Origin: Acidobacteriota bacterium
GTDB lineage: Bacteria > Acidobacteriota > Terriglobia > Bryobacterales > Bryobacteraceae
DNA: 64,000 nucleotides
Assembly: GCA_025352795.1 (NCBI GenBank)
Contig: JANXSF010000092.1
Location: 27,135-91,134, forward strand
Direction: 5' to 3'
Shown one piece after another: positions 8,293-18,183 of this stretch. A program made the translations under genes and the position numbers. Positions within the stretch are counted from its first letter, which is position 1; every line of letters starts with the position of its first letter. A model generated the notes under the pieces. The model made no database searches, had not been told where the DNA came from, and was given only the letters and a program-made list of their open reading frames with translations.

Positions 8293-11200
8293 ATGAGATT
8301 CCTATGCCTGTTCCTTTTCCCCGCGTTTCTTCTGTTGGGGCAAAGCACGAATTCCGCACTGAGCGGAACAGTGAGCGACACCACAGATGCCGTGGTTCCT
8401 CTAGCCAAGGTGGCTGTTCGCAATGTTCGCACAGGCGTACAAAACAAAACGGAATCGAACGCAGCAGGTGTTTACCTGTTCGCATCATTGCCTCCTGGAC
8501 CTTATTCCATCACCGTGGAGCGGCAAGGATTCACCAAGGTTCAAGTGAACGATCTGGTGCTGGAAGTTGGCGGCAGGGCCACCCGCAATGTTGTTTTGCA
8601 AGTGGGCAGCGTAGCCGAAACGCTAGAAGTTCGTGTCGATTCAATCAGCTTAAACGTAGCCACCACTTCCGTTGGCGGAGTTCTTTCCGGGGAGAGTATT
8701 ACATCGCTTCCATTGATTGATCGCAACGTAATGGAACTTGTTTATACACAAGCAGGCGTGGTGGGTGACAATCTTGGAGGCAGCAGAGCTGGTGCAGTAA
8801 ATGTCACGCTGGATGGCATTAACGTACAGGACAACAGATACAATTCTGGCGTCTCTTCCGTGTTTCAAAATTCGACCGATGCCATTGCTGAAGTGCGTAT
8901 TGTCACTTCACCAGCCGATGCGGAATTCGGCCGTGGTTCTGGTCAGATTCAGATGGTTTCTAAGAGTGGGGAAAATAAACTACATGGCGCGGTATTTGAA
9001 CAAATGCGCAATCGTGAGTTAAACGCCAACAACTTCTTTAACAACTTGAGGGGTCGCGATGCCTTAGGCAAAGAAGTGAACCCGCGTGATTTTCTGATTC
9101 AGAATCAATTTGGAGGCAATGTTTCCGGCCCTATTATCAAGAACCGTACCTTCTTCTTTTTTCTGACAGAGGCCAACCGCATTCGGTCTCACGAAACCAT
9201 TTCCTCGAATGTATACACGGCCACGGCCCGCCAGGGTCTGTACCGTTATTTTCCTGGAGCTCGCAATGCGAATGCTGGCGCGAACATTCCTGTCGTTGAT
9301 TTAAACGGGAATCCGCTGCGTCCTCCGCTGGCCACTAGTGACGTGCAAACGGCGAGTATTTTCAATCGCGATCCGCAACGCCCTTCCGCCGATGCCGCCA
9401 TGCAAAAGTTGATCGCGCTCATGCCTCTGCCCAATGATTTTCGCAGTGGTGATGGGTTGAACACTGCTGGATATCGCTGGCAACGGTCCGCTCCAGACGA
9501 TCTGCGAAAGTTTCAATTTCGCATTGATCACAACATTAGCGAGAAGCATCGCTTAAATGGCAGTTACAACAATGAAAATGAAAATTCCAGTAACACCTTC
9601 ATGCCGCAGGCTTTCCCCACGTCACCTTTGGATGGTAAGTCGGTGCGGGGCACTTTGTATTCCCTGGGCTTGGTATCCACACTTCGCGCCAACCTGATTA
9701 ATGAATTTCATGCCGGTGCCCAACGCGTCCGTTATCGCTCCCAAGCACCTTGGGAAGTAGCAGGGCAGGGGGTTTTGCCCACCATTAAAGGGCAGCCTTT
9801 TTTAGCAGTCTTGCCCGCCGCTGTAGCAAGCCCGATTGATACCAGTAACGATCCGCAGGGGCGCTTCAGCCCCGTCTACCAAATGTCCGATTCCGTCAAT
9901 TGGTTGAAGGGTAAGCACAGCTTCAAGGGGGGTGCGGATCTACGGTTTGTATCCTCAAACGGCTACAATTCGCTTGGCGTTATGCCCAGGGCAACCATTG
10001 GTGCTGGGGCGGTTCCTGTGACAGCTATCAATACGCTTGCGGGCATTGGCAATAATTCCGGGCAAGCTCAGAATTTGTTGAATGTATTAAGCGGGTCTTT
10101 CGCTTCCATTGATCAATCCTTCAATTCTCCAGGTGGCCTGAATCCGCAGTATCTTGCTGGTGAGCAGAAACAGCGCACGTGGCGGTCACGCGAAGTCAGT
10201 TGGTATTTCAAAGACGATTTTCGAGTTACTCCCGGCTTGTTGTTGAACTTGGGCGTGCGCTATGAATACTACGGTGTCCCGTACGATGCCAACGGAAAGA
10301 CGGCAGCATTGGTGGGCGGATCGCAAAGCATTTTTGGAATTTCTGGCACAAGCTTGGCAGACATCTTTTCGCCAGGCAAACAGGCGGGTAGCCTAACAAG
10401 TGTGGAACTGGTGGGTCCGAATTCCCCAAACAGCGGACGTGGTTTATTTGCTCCAGATCGCAATAACTTTGCACCAGCGGTAGGGCTGAGTTGGAACATT
10501 CCCAAGCGTCTGATGTTGGGCCGCACAGCAGTGTTCCGTACAGGCTATGGCATCAGTTACGAACGCCATTCGTTGCGGCTGGTTGATATTGTGTCGGGTG
10601 ATGAACCGGGGCTGAATACTGACGTCAGCTACCGTTCGGGTAACATCATTACTTTGGCCAATACAACGCTTCCGTTAGTGGCAAATGGAAAGCCCTTGAG
10701 TACCGTGCCAATTACGGAACGCACCCAAACGGTTCGTGCTTTCGATAGTGGCTTGCGGCAACCCTACGTGCAGAACTGGAACGCAACGCTGGAATTTGAA
10801 CTGACTCCCAGAAGCACCTTCGACTTACGCTACGTGGGCAGCAAAGGGACGCGCCTGCTTCGTGGCACCAGCGTGAACGAGGTGAACATCGTGGAAAATG
10901 GTGTGTTAGATGCGTTCAAAGGCCTGCAGGCAGGTGGTTGCCCAGCTTTGATCAATCGCCTGATTGCCAACTGCACCGGAGTGCAAAACAACTCCACCAT
11001 TCGCGACTTTCTAGCCAACAACAACGTAGGTGATTTTGCCACTTACTTGAACACCACCACCTTCCAGACCGGCAACGTTGGCGGCTTGCTGCGTCGCGCA
11101 GGGTTGCCTGAAAACTTCATTGTGGCTAACCCGCAGTTCGCTCATGCCAACTTAATTGGTAATTTTTCCAACTCGATTTATCATTCGTTACAAGTGGAAT

Positions 11201-11994
11201 ATTTGTACCGCGCGGGCAATGGGCTGACACTGCAATCGAACCTGACTTACTCAAAATTGTTGGGCGATGACGAAGGGGATACTCAGGATCAAGTAAGCAA
11301 CTACCGCACGCTCCGCAACCTACGGCAGGATCGCCGATTGCTGGATTCTCACCGCACGTTTGTGATTCGCAACAGCGGGCATTATGAACTGCCGTTAGGG
11401 AAAGGCAAGAAGTTTTTAACCACAACAAATTCTTTGATGTCGCGTGTGTTTGGCGGCTGGAGCACGGGCTTCATTTTTAATCTATTTTCCGGTGCGCCCA
11501 TGGATCTGACAACTTTCACCACGTCGTTCAACGATGCGGCAGGCAATACTCCAGTGGCGTTGCAATCCATCAGCAATGGGCTGGGTCAAGTGACCCGCAC
11601 TGGCAATGGCATTGTCTATTTCCCAGGTCTGAAGCAAGTTGCGGATCCTTCCATTGCATTGCTAGCGCCACCTTTAAGAGCCCTAAGTTCCATGCAAGCG
11701 ATTGCCGATGCTTCGGATAATTTACTGTTGGCGAATTCTGTCCCTGGACAATTAGGAACGGTTGCCCCACGATTCCTGTCTGGCCCCGGTGGCTTACGAC
11801 TGGATATCAATTTGCGGAAGCGTTTTCAGATTAGGGAAGGGATATGGTTTGAGCTGCGGGCCGATGCGCAGAACTTTAGCAACACCCCGTATTTTGATGT
11901 TCCGGTTACGGATATCAACGATACCGATTTTGGGCGGATCACCACTGCGTCAGGAAATCGAATTATTGTCGTAGGCGCGCGAATTCAATTTTAA
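8293..11994 (+). CDS. TonB-dependent receptor with N-terminal carboxypeptidase regulatory-like domain (Oar-like)
   Basis: About 1,233 residues from the ATG at 8293, which begins MRFLCLFLFPAFLLLGQS, a good signal peptide; an upstream TTG at 8236 would only add polar residues. Order of parts: signal, a beta-sandwich carboxypeptidase-regulatory-like domain (LSGTVSDTTDAVVPLAKV, residues ~20-105), a TonB plug-like region (VTLDGINVQDN, FGRGSGQIQMVSKSG, NQFGGNVSGPIIKNRTFFFF), then a long outer-membrane beta-barrel ending in IQF with the terminal aromatic residue used by the barrel assembly machinery. Acidobacteria carry many of these. They probably import or bind oligosaccharides or peptides, but no substrate can be read from sequence. 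Confidence 0.9.
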   Translation: MRFLCLFLFPAFLLLGQSTNSALSGTVSDTTDAVVPLAKVAVRNVRTGVQNKTESNAAGVYLFASLPPGPYSITVERQGFTKVQVNDLVLEVGGRATRNVVLQVGSVAETLEVRVDSISLNVATTSVGGVLSGESITSLPLIDRNVMELVYTQAGVVGDNLGGSRAGAVNVTLDGINVQDNRYNSGVSSVFQNSTDAIAEVRIVTSPADAEFGRGSGQIQMVSKSGENKLHGAVFEQMRNRELNANNFFNNLRGRDALGKEVNPRDFLIQNQFGGNVSGPIIKNRTFFFFLTEANRIRSHETISSNVYTATARQGLYRYFPGARNANAGANIPVVDLNGNPLRPPLATSDVQTASIFNRDPQRPSADAAMQKLIALMPLPNDFRSGDGLNTAGYRWQRSAPDDLRKFQFRIDHNISEKHRLNGSYNNENENSSNTFMPQAFPTSPLDGKSVRGTLYSLGLVSTLRANLINEFHAGAQRVRYRSQAPWEVAGQGVLPTIKGQPFLAVLPAAVASPIDTSNDPQGRFSPVYQMSDSVNWLKGKHSFKGGADLRFVSSNGYNSLGVMPRATIGAGAVPVTAINTLAGIGNNSGQAQNLLNVLSGSFASIDQSFNSPGGLNPQYLAGEQKQRTWRSREVSWYFKDDFRVTPGLLLNLGVRYEYYGVPYDANGKTAALVGGSQSIFGISGTSLADIFSPGKQAGSLTSVELVGPNSPNSGRGLFAPDRNNFAPAVGLSWNIPKRLMLGRTAVFRTGYGISYERHSLRLVDIVSGDEPGLNTDVSYRSGNIITLANTTLPLVANGKPLSTVPITERTQTVRAFDSGLRQPYVQNWNATLEFELTPRSTFDLRYVGSKGTRLLRGTSVNEVNIVENGVLDAFKGLQAGGCPALINRLIANCTGVQNNSTIRDFLANNNVGDFATYLNTTTFQTGNVGGLLRRAGLPENFIVANPQFAHANLIGNFSNSIYHSLQVEYLYRAGNGLTLQSNLTYSKLLGDDEGDTQDQVSNYRTLRNLRQDRRLLDSHRTFVIRNSGHYELPLGKGKKFLTTTNSLMSRVFGGWSTGFIFNLFSGAPMDLTTFTTSFNDAAGNTPVALQSISNGLGQVTRTGNGIVYFPGLKQVADPSIALLAPPLRALSSMQAIADASDNLLLANSVPGQLGTVAPRFLSGPGGLRLDINLRKRFQIREGIWFELRADAQNFSNTPYFDVPVTDINDTDFGRITTASGNRIIVVGARIQF

Positions 11995-12929
11995 AAAAGC
12001 AGTGGGAAATCGACATTGCCGCCAGATAGGATTACGCCCACTTTCCCAATGCCCGCAGGCAATTTTCGAAACAAGGCAGCAGCAGCAGGTACCGCACCGC
12101 TGGGTTCCACCAGGATCTTCAATCGCACCAATAGAAACTTCATGGCAGCCAGGATTTCTTCCTCCGTCACCAGAATGATTTGTTCCACATTTTGCTGGAT
12201 GATGGGGAACGTAAGCTTGCCAGGGGATGGGGCACGCAGACCGTCGGCAATGGTTTCTGGAACTGGAATGCTGACTATCGAACCTTTTTGAAAAGAAAGA
12301 AACGTGTCATTTGCCAGCGTCGGCTCCGCGCCGAAAATACGTAGAGCAGGGTTGAAAGCTTTGGCAGCGATCACCGTGCCACTGAGTAAGCCGCCGCCGC
12401 CAACAGGTGTAATCAGCGCATCCAGATTCGTAACTTGTTCCAGCAGTTCTGCGGCCGCTGTTCCTTGCCCGGCAATGATTAATGGATGATCAAACGGCGG
12501 AACTGTTTCTCCCCCTGTTTCTTCAGAAACCTTACGCGCCAATGCTTCCCGATCTTCGGTGAAGCGGTTATAGCGCACAATATGAGCTCCGTAAGCCGCT
12601 GTGGCATCGGCTTTCGCTTTGGGTGCATCCAGCGGCATCACCACGGTTGCATGTGTGCCTGCGCGCTTTGCAGCAATAGCCACGGCCTGCGCGTGGTTAC
12701 CTGATGAAAATGCTACTACGCCTTGCCGAAGCTTTTCTTTGGCAAGGGAATTGACGAAATTGGCAGCCCCACGGATTTTGAACGCCCCACCCAGTTGCAG
12801 GTTTTCACACTTGAAAAATACTTCCAGCCCAGCTTCAGAATTAAAACTACGGGAGGTAAGCACCGGAGTGATTTGCGCAATGCCACGAATCCGTTCGCGG
12901 GCAGCTAGAATGTCCGAGTTAGTCACCAT
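11991..12929 (-). CDS. PLP-dependent threonine/serine dehydratase-like enzyme
   Basis: A 312-residue fold-type II PLP enzyme. The start at 12929 lies one base after the stop of the upstream lipoprotein gene (TAATATG) and fits the family start (VTNSDILAARERIRGIAQ); a longer frame would run into that gene. The PLP lysine is in the motif FKIRGAANF, the substrate/cofactor loop is SSGNHAQ, and the phosphate-binding glycine loop is VGGGGLLSG. There is no C-terminal ACT regulatory domain, so this is the short catabolic-type threonine dehydratase or a serine racemase relative; sequence alone cannot decide. Its 3' end overlaps that of the receptor gene by four bases, convergently. Confidence 0.85.
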   Translation of the reverse strand: MVTNSDILAARERIRGIAQITPVLTSRSFNSEAGLEVFFKCENLQLGGAFKIRGAANFVNSLAKEKLRQGVVAFSSGNHAQAVAIAAKRAGTHATVVMPLDAPKAKADATAAYGAHIVRYNRFTEDREALARKVSEETGGETVPPFDHPLIIAGQGTAAAELLEQVTNLDALITPVGGGGLLSGTVIAAKAFNPALRIFGAEPTLANDTFLSFQKGSIVSIPVPETIADGLRAPSPGKLTFPIIQQNVEQIILVTEEEILAAMKFLLVRLKILVEPSGAVPAAAALFRKLPAGIGKVGVILSGGNVDFPLLF

Positions 12930-12930
12930 A

Positions 12931-13545
12931 TTAGTGAAGCGTTTCGGCGTATTCTCCGGTTGCCGCGTCCACCAGAATGGAGTAGGCACTGGTGGAAACT
13001 GATTCGCCCCAAATAATACGATACGCTGGCTGTCCATGCTTTGGCGTATAACTAATTTCATACGTCACGGGGACGTCAGGATGCTTCTTCATATAATCAG
13101 CAGACTTGGCCGCAGCGGTTTTATAAGCGTCTGTTGAATCCTTCTTCAACGCCTGCATCAGGAACGGTCTATCCTGCCCGCGCGACCCGCGAAAGTTTTC
13201 TTCCAAATTGGCAAACACACCTTGGTGCAAGTTCCCTTCTGCTTCAATCACCGAATAAGTGAAGTTCTTCAACTTTCCCTTGGATGGTGAAACAAGATTC
13301 ACAGACCAGGCCCAACATTTCCCTTCTTTACACATGTGTTTGTCATCCAGGTCGACGCTCTTTATATCCAGCACTTGGGCATCGGTAGCCCAAGTCCGGG
13401 CATTGCTATAAACGGCGTAAAACGCTTTTAAAGCAGTAACCGGCTCCGGTGGTTTTTCCTCTTTTTTAATCTTGGGTTCTTCGGCGCAACCAGTTAGAAT
13501 TACGAAAAAAGTGGACGTTATACAGGCAAGAAATTTGGGTTGCAT
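12931..13545 (-). CDS. Putative lipoprotein of unknown function
   Basis: A 204-residue protein with a lipoprotein signal ending in the lipobox LTGC (cysteine ~20), followed by a charged linker (EEPKIKKEEKPPEP). The mature domain has a CKEGKC pair and a C-terminal stretch (YRIIWGESVSTSAYSILV, DAATGEY) that resembles the last strands of PepSY-like domains; the resemblance is weak. It is expected on the outer or inner membrane, facing the periplasm. It is transcribed just ahead of the dehydratase gene with no gap, so the two are translationally coupled even though their roles seem unrelated. Confidence 0.7.
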   Translation of the reverse strand: MQPKFLACITSTFFVILTGCAEEPKIKKEEKPPEPVTALKAFYAVYSNARTWATDAQVLDIKSVDLDDKHMCKEGKCWAWSVNLVSPSKGKLKNFTYSVIEAEGNLHQGVFANLEENFRGSRGQDRPFLMQALKKDSTDAYKTAAAKSADYMKKHPDVPVTYEISYTPKHGQPAYRIIWGESVSTSAYSILVDAATGEYAETLH

Positions 13546-13579
13546 ATGAGATTTAGTTTAGCCCAGTCTAGCAGATGAG

Positions 13580-14692
13580 CTACTTTGTGCCGAAGCTTTT
13601 ACGAATTACACTGCCGTGAATAGCCCTCAAATATTGCTTCGGAACTTCAACTTGCACCCCCAGGCTTTGTGCTGCGTGCATAGGAAAATAAGGGTCCCGC
13701 AACATTTCTCTGGCCAGCAACACCAAGTCTGCCTTGCCTTCCTGCAAAATCTGTTCCGCTTGCTGTGCTGTTGTGATCAACCCCACGGCACCAGTAAGAA
13801 CGCCTGCTTCTTTGCGGATTCGTTCCGCAAAAGGCACTTGGAAGCCAGGGCCAACCGGTATCTTGGCATTGGGCACTAATGCGCCGGAAGAACAATCAAT
13901 AAGGTCCACACCAAGCTCGCCCACACGTCGGGAAAGTTCCACGGAATCATCTGCCGTCCAGCCACCCTCCATCCAATCGGTCACCGAAAGACGAAGGAAC
14001 AAAGGTAGCGATGCGGGCCATTCCAGTCGCACTGCCCGAACTGTATCAAGCACAATGCGAATGCGATTGTCGAACGATCCACCGTAACTATCGGTTCGTT
14101 GATTGGAAAGCGGTGAGAGAAATTCATGCAACAGATATCCATGTGCACCGTGGATCTCCACTACGTCAAAACCAGCAGCTAAAGCTCTTTTCGTAGCGGC
14201 AGCAAAGGATTCCACAGTGGCTTTAATTTCATCAATGGATAGTTCGTGGGGAATGGGATCAGTTGGATGAAATGGAATCGCACTAGGACCAACTGGTGGC
14301 CAGCCATCTGGGTCTGTGGGGCTGATTGCCGCGCCGCCATTCCAAGGGAGTTCCGTGCTGGCCTTGCGACCGGCGTGGGCCAATTGAATGCCAGCCGCTG
14401 AGCCTTGTTCATGCAGGAACGCCACAATACGGCTTAAATAGGGTATATGTTCATCTTTCCAGATCCCCAAATCGCCATACGTAATGCGACCAATATCTTC
14501 CACTGCGGCGGCCTCTGTCATGACCAATCCCGCGCCCCCTGCGGCTCTGCTGCCTAAGTGGACTAAGTGCCAGTCATGGGCGAATCCGTCGACGCTGGAA
14601 TATTCGCACATTGGCGAGACGGCAATTCTATTGGGCAGGGTAATTTCACGAATAGTGAGCGGTGTGAAAAGGGCGGGGATAGTAGATTGCAT
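13580..14692 (-). CDS. NADH:flavin oxidoreductase, old yellow enzyme family (YqjM/NamA-like)
   Basis: A 370-residue FMN enzyme of the old-yellow-enzyme family. The N-terminus LTIREITLPNRIAVSPMCEY contains the cysteine that tunes FMN in YqjM-type members. Further signatures are QLAHAGRKAS, the active-site HGAHGYLLHEFLSP with its two substrate-binding histidine/asparagine positions, SNQRTDSYGGS and the FMN phosphate segment near ADLVLLAREMLRDP. Length and motifs fit the thermophilic-like/YqjM class, which reduces the C=C bond of enones or nitro groups with NADPH. The physiological substrate is unknown, though this class often responds to electrophile stress. Confidence 0.92.
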   Translation of the reverse strand: MQSTIPALFTPLTIREITLPNRIAVSPMCEYSSVDGFAHDWHLVHLGSRAAGGAGLVMTEAAAVEDIGRITYGDLGIWKDEHIPYLSRIVAFLHEQGSAAGIQLAHAGRKASTELPWNGGAAISPTDPDGWPPVGPSAIPFHPTDPIPHELSIDEIKATVESFAAATKRALAAGFDVVEIHGAHGYLLHEFLSPLSNQRTDSYGGSFDNRIRIVLDTVRAVRLEWPASLPLFLRLSVTDWMEGGWTADDSVELSRRVGELGVDLIDCSSGALVPNAKIPVGPGFQVPFAERIRKEAGVLTGAVGLITTAQQAEQILQEGKADLVLLAREMLRDPYFPMHAAQSLGVQVEVPKQYLRAIHGSVIRKSFGTK

Positions 14693-14791
14693 GGCTCCTC
14701 TTTCGATGAAGCTGAAGAACCATGGGTAGCAACTATTTCTCTACGCAACAATCCCGTTACAGATCATTGCGTAGAGCAGTAGTCGCCAACC

Positions 14792-17700
14792 TTAAAACTG
14801 GTACCGCAGCATCATAATAATGCGACGATTGCCACCATCTGTATTGCCTTCCAACCCAAAGCCAGTGTTCGTAACCGTTGCATTGGGAATGCCGTAGTCA
14901 CGCGTGTTGGTCAGGTTAAAGAACTCTGCCCGATATTGAAGCTTATGTCCTTCCATGGGTAACTTGATGTTCTTAGTCAAAACCAAATCCAGATTGTTGA
15001 TGCCATCAGCGCGCAGAATATTGCGACCTGCATTGCCTATCGGGCGGGCTGCTGTAACTGTCAAAGCACCATTCGCATCCAGAAATAATTTTCTGCCGCC
15101 TGCTGCCATGATCTCTGGTAAAGACATGCTTCCCAGTGGAAGTGTGGTTTCCAAATTAGGCCGAATTGCGTTACCCACCAGTCCGTCAATCCCACTCAGT
15201 CTGAAGCCGGGATCGGATCCAGCCAACGGAGAAAATGGCGGTCCGGCTTGGAAAGTTAGCAAGCCACCCGCTTGCCAGCCGCCAAGAAGATGACCAATTG
15301 CACCACGTTGATCACGGAACCAAGGCAGTTCATAAAGTGCGTTGGTCGTGAACCGATGCGGCCTATCGTAAGTGGACCGTCCACGATCCAAGCGACGATT
15401 GAAGGAATCCTGCGATACCGCCACTTCTCCAGCAACTGAGGGGTTAAATACCTCTGAAGCGTTATCGATGAAAGAGCTCCACGTGTAGTGGGCCGCCATC
15501 GTAAAATTGCCCGAAAAGCGGTGGTCCAAGCTGGTTTGCAGTGAATGATAGATAGAAGACGCAGCATTGGCACGCAGACGGATAATGCCCTTGGTGGGAT
15601 CAACACGAATTGTTCCCTTGCCGTTGTCACCCTGAATAGTAGGGTTGCCGTCTATCGATTGAAACAGGCCTGAACCCTTTGTTCCAACCCAGCCAGTTGT
15701 CAAAGCCCAGCTTGATGCCAGTTGCCGTTGCACGTTGAACGAAAACTGTTCTACCGTTGGAGCTCGAAAGTTACTTTCCACTTGTGTCCGTGTAACTAGC
15801 GACGGGTTATTGATAGCTGGCCTTACCCCGTTAAACGCAATGCCTGTGATGAGCGGAAACGCACCAGGAGAGCGCGCTGGAAAGCTGCTGACCAATGTGA
15901 ACGGGAATGCGCTGAAGATATTCAGATACACATTGTTGTAAATAATATCGTAAGTCCTGGAGTAACCACCACGAATCACCAGTCCGCTATCCCCAGTCAG
16001 GAAACGCATTGGACCAGAGGATACGATTGGTCGCCAGTTGAAGCCAAACCGGGGTGCCCAATTATTCTTATCGCGCGGAGGCACTGGAAGAAAACGGTAA
16101 CGTTCATCGTTGTTGTTATTGGCCACCACTTTGTCATTAATCCCTTTCAGGAAGGTTGCCGGATTGCCAGGCGTTTCATAGCGCAAACCGTAAGTAATGG
16201 TGAAGTTCGATTTCACTCGGAATTCATCTTGGACAAAGAAAAAGTAATCGAAGTAACGATAGGCCTGGAACTTTGGCACGCCTGGCAGGAAGCTATTGAT
16301 TGACGCAGTCTGCGCCACATCGTCCACTAGATCCTGCAAGTTGTTATACACCAGACGTCCGCGTAGAGTCGGGTTGAAATCCTGATTCTGATCTTGACGT
16401 CGGAAATCAATACCAAACTTCATGTTATGGTTACCTTTGATGTAAGTCAGATTATTAATCAATTGATAGTTAGTCAGAAATTGCGATTGAGGTAAGTTCA
16501 ATGCAAGCCCAATCGCTGTTCGGGTAGTGGCATCGTTAAAGCCATTCAAGCCGAATTCCGGAATTTCAATGGAAGGGATGGTAGCTGCATTGGCGTCGGC
16601 AGCGCCAGTAACAGAGGAAATCCGCTGGAAGCCGAAGCGCAGTTCATTGATCAGATTCGATTGCAGTGAACTAGTCAGCGCCGCCGATGCCGAATTCCGC
16701 TTCGCCGGAGTGGATGCCGTTAAGCCCGGAGGCACGCCTTGACCAGCCACCGAAGTACGTGTATCACTGGCAAAGCGCAGCATCAGTGCTTCTTTGTCGT
16801 TGAACCGATGGTCACCACGTCCGGTCCATTGCCAGGCGTCGAAAGTGTTCGGCGCCGCACCACTCAAAGTCCCCAACGGAACTATATACGATTGCCCATT
16901 CCGTGTGAATTTCGATGTCGCGCCAGTGGCTTGTTGCGCCGCTGGTAGAAAATTCAATACAGCGTTGATCTGCGGAAGATTACCTGCAGCCGCCTTGATG
17001 ATGTCTTTGCCCGCTTGCGTAGGAGCACCGGTGATGGCAGTGCCGCTAGCAAAGCGATGATCGGTCCAACGAAGCCCTGAAAAGAAGAAGAACGTTTTGT
17101 CCTTTACGATTGGCCCGCCAACGGTAGTCCCCATTTGATTCTGCACTCGCCAGGGTGCTTTGGTAAATGTACGCTTGTCCAGATTGTTTCGGGAATTTAG
17201 CGCGTTGCCGTTATACGCCCAGTAACCGCTGCCATGGAAAGCATTTGTGCCAGTTTTGGTGACAATGCTGATGACTGAACCGGCAGAGCGACCGTATTCT
17301 GGCAGGAATTGATTGGTGATAATACGAAATTCTGCCACGGCGTCGGGGTTGTTTACTTCCTGGACCAAGCCCGTGACAGAAGGATTGTTGGAATCCTGCC
17401 CGTCAATCATGAAATTGTTCGAGCGCGTGCGCATTCCATTCACCGAAAAGCTGACGCCACCGGCGGCAAATGAACTATTGCCACTGGATAGTTGGGAAAC
17501 ACCAGCCACTTGCAACGCAATCCCCAGGATGTTGCCGTTTGGAGCCAGAGGCATTTCTGTAATCCGCTTGGATTCGAAGTTAACACCCACTTCGGCATTG
17601 GTCACGTTGATCAGCGGAGCACTGCTGGTGATTTCAATGGTTTCCGATATGGAGGAAACGTTCAAGGTGACGTCAATACTGGGTCGTTCATTCAATAAGA

Positions 17701-17980
17701 GTGTGATTGGACCTTGAATCACTTTGGAAAATCCAGCAGCTTCCACAATCACTTGATAGGGGCCAGGCTGCAATTGCAACGCACGGAAACGGCCTTCGTT
17801 ATCGGTCACCGAATCGCGACTAATGTTGGTATTGATATTCTTGACGGCAACCTTCGCGCCTGGAATCGCCGACCCAGTGGGGTCCCTGACAATTCCCAGA
17901 ATTTCGGACGTTACGGACTGTGCCATAGCTGAGGACGCCAGGCAAATAATGGTGAGCAGAACGGATAACATCGTTCGCAT
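14792..17980 (-). CDS. TonB-dependent receptor with carboxypeptidase regulatory-like domain
   Basis: About 1,062 residues. The start at 17980 has an AGGGAG ribosome site eight bases upstream and gives MRTMLSVLLTIICLASSAMAQ, a textbook signal peptide; the frame extends nine codons further but without such a site. Layout: regulatory-like beta sandwich (residues ~25-105), plug-like region (FMIDGQDSNNPSVTG, LPEYGRSAGSVISIVTKTG, NQMGTTVGGPIVKDKTFFFF), then a barrel ending in MMLRYQF. It is divergent from the beta-propeller/OmpA pair across a 200-base promoter region that holds two dyads. Substrate unknown. Confidence 0.9.
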   Translation of the reverse strand: MRTMLSVLLTIICLASSAMAQSVTSEILGIVRDPTGSAIPGAKVAVKNINTNISRDSVTDNEGRFRALQLQPGPYQVIVEAAGFSKVIQGPITLLLNERPSIDVTLNVSSISETIEITSSAPLINVTNAEVGVNFESKRITEMPLAPNGNILGIALQVAGVSQLSSGNSSFAAGGVSFSVNGMRTRSNNFMIDGQDSNNPSVTGLVQEVNNPDAVAEFRIITNQFLPEYGRSAGSVISIVTKTGTNAFHGSGYWAYNGNALNSRNNLDKRTFTKAPWRVQNQMGTTVGGPIVKDKTFFFFSGLRWTDHRFASGTAITGAPTQAGKDIIKAAAGNLPQINAVLNFLPAAQQATGATSKFTRNGQSYIVPLGTLSGAAPNTFDAWQWTGRGDHRFNDKEALMLRFASDTRTSVAGQGVPPGLTASTPAKRNSASAALTSSLQSNLINELRFGFQRISSVTGAADANAATIPSIEIPEFGLNGFNDATTRTAIGLALNLPQSQFLTNYQLINNLTYIKGNHNMKFGIDFRRQDQNQDFNPTLRGRLVYNNLQDLVDDVAQTASINSFLPGVPKFQAYRYFDYFFFVQDEFRVKSNFTITYGLRYETPGNPATFLKGINDKVVANNNNDERYRFLPVPPRDKNNWAPRFGFNWRPIVSSGPMRFLTGDSGLVIRGGYSRTYDIIYNNVYLNIFSAFPFTLVSSFPARSPGAFPLITGIAFNGVRPAINNPSLVTRTQVESNFRAPTVEQFSFNVQRQLASSWALTTGWVGTKGSGLFQSIDGNPTIQGDNGKGTIRVDPTKGIIRLRANAASSIYHSLQTSLDHRFSGNFTMAAHYTWSSFIDNASEVFNPSVAGEVAVSQDSFNRRLDRGRSTYDRPHRFTTNALYELPWFRDQRGAIGHLLGGWQAGGLLTFQAGPPFSPLAGSDPGFRLSGIDGLVGNAIRPNLETTLPLGSMSLPEIMAAGGRKLFLDANGALTVTAARPIGNAGRNILRADGINNLDLVLTKNIKLPMEGHKLQYRAEFFNLTNTRDYGIPNATVTNTGFGLEGNTDGGNRRIIMMLRYQF

Positions 17981-18107
17981 AAACAACTCCCTAAGTTTTG
18001 ATTTCAAACATGGCTACAAAATTGCAAGCTTCTAACTGTGAAACAACAGACCTTTAGCACAGTGTAAACCTAATGATCAAATATAGATAATAGATTGATT
18101 TTCTGAG

Positions 18108-18158
18108 ACCCATATGGGTACTAGGTCTTTCCATAGACCGCCTTCCCCCTGGTATTCT
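18108..18158 (+). promoter_or_regulatory. Dyad-rich promoter region between divergent genes
   Basis: The sequence shows a perfect 12-base palindrome ACCCATATGGGT (18108-18119), then a second inverted repeat GGTCT-6-AGACC (18124-18139), then a possible -10 element TATTCT (18153-18158) reading toward the plus-strand gene. TACC..T..GGTA-type dyads are typical of LuxR/NarL-family response-regulator sites; that this one is such a site is inference. The whole block lies between the minus-strand receptor (start 17980) and the plus-strand propeller gene, so it may control one or both. Confidence 0.45.
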
Positions 18159-18183
18159 GTTATCAGCGGAATGTTTTTCGTAA

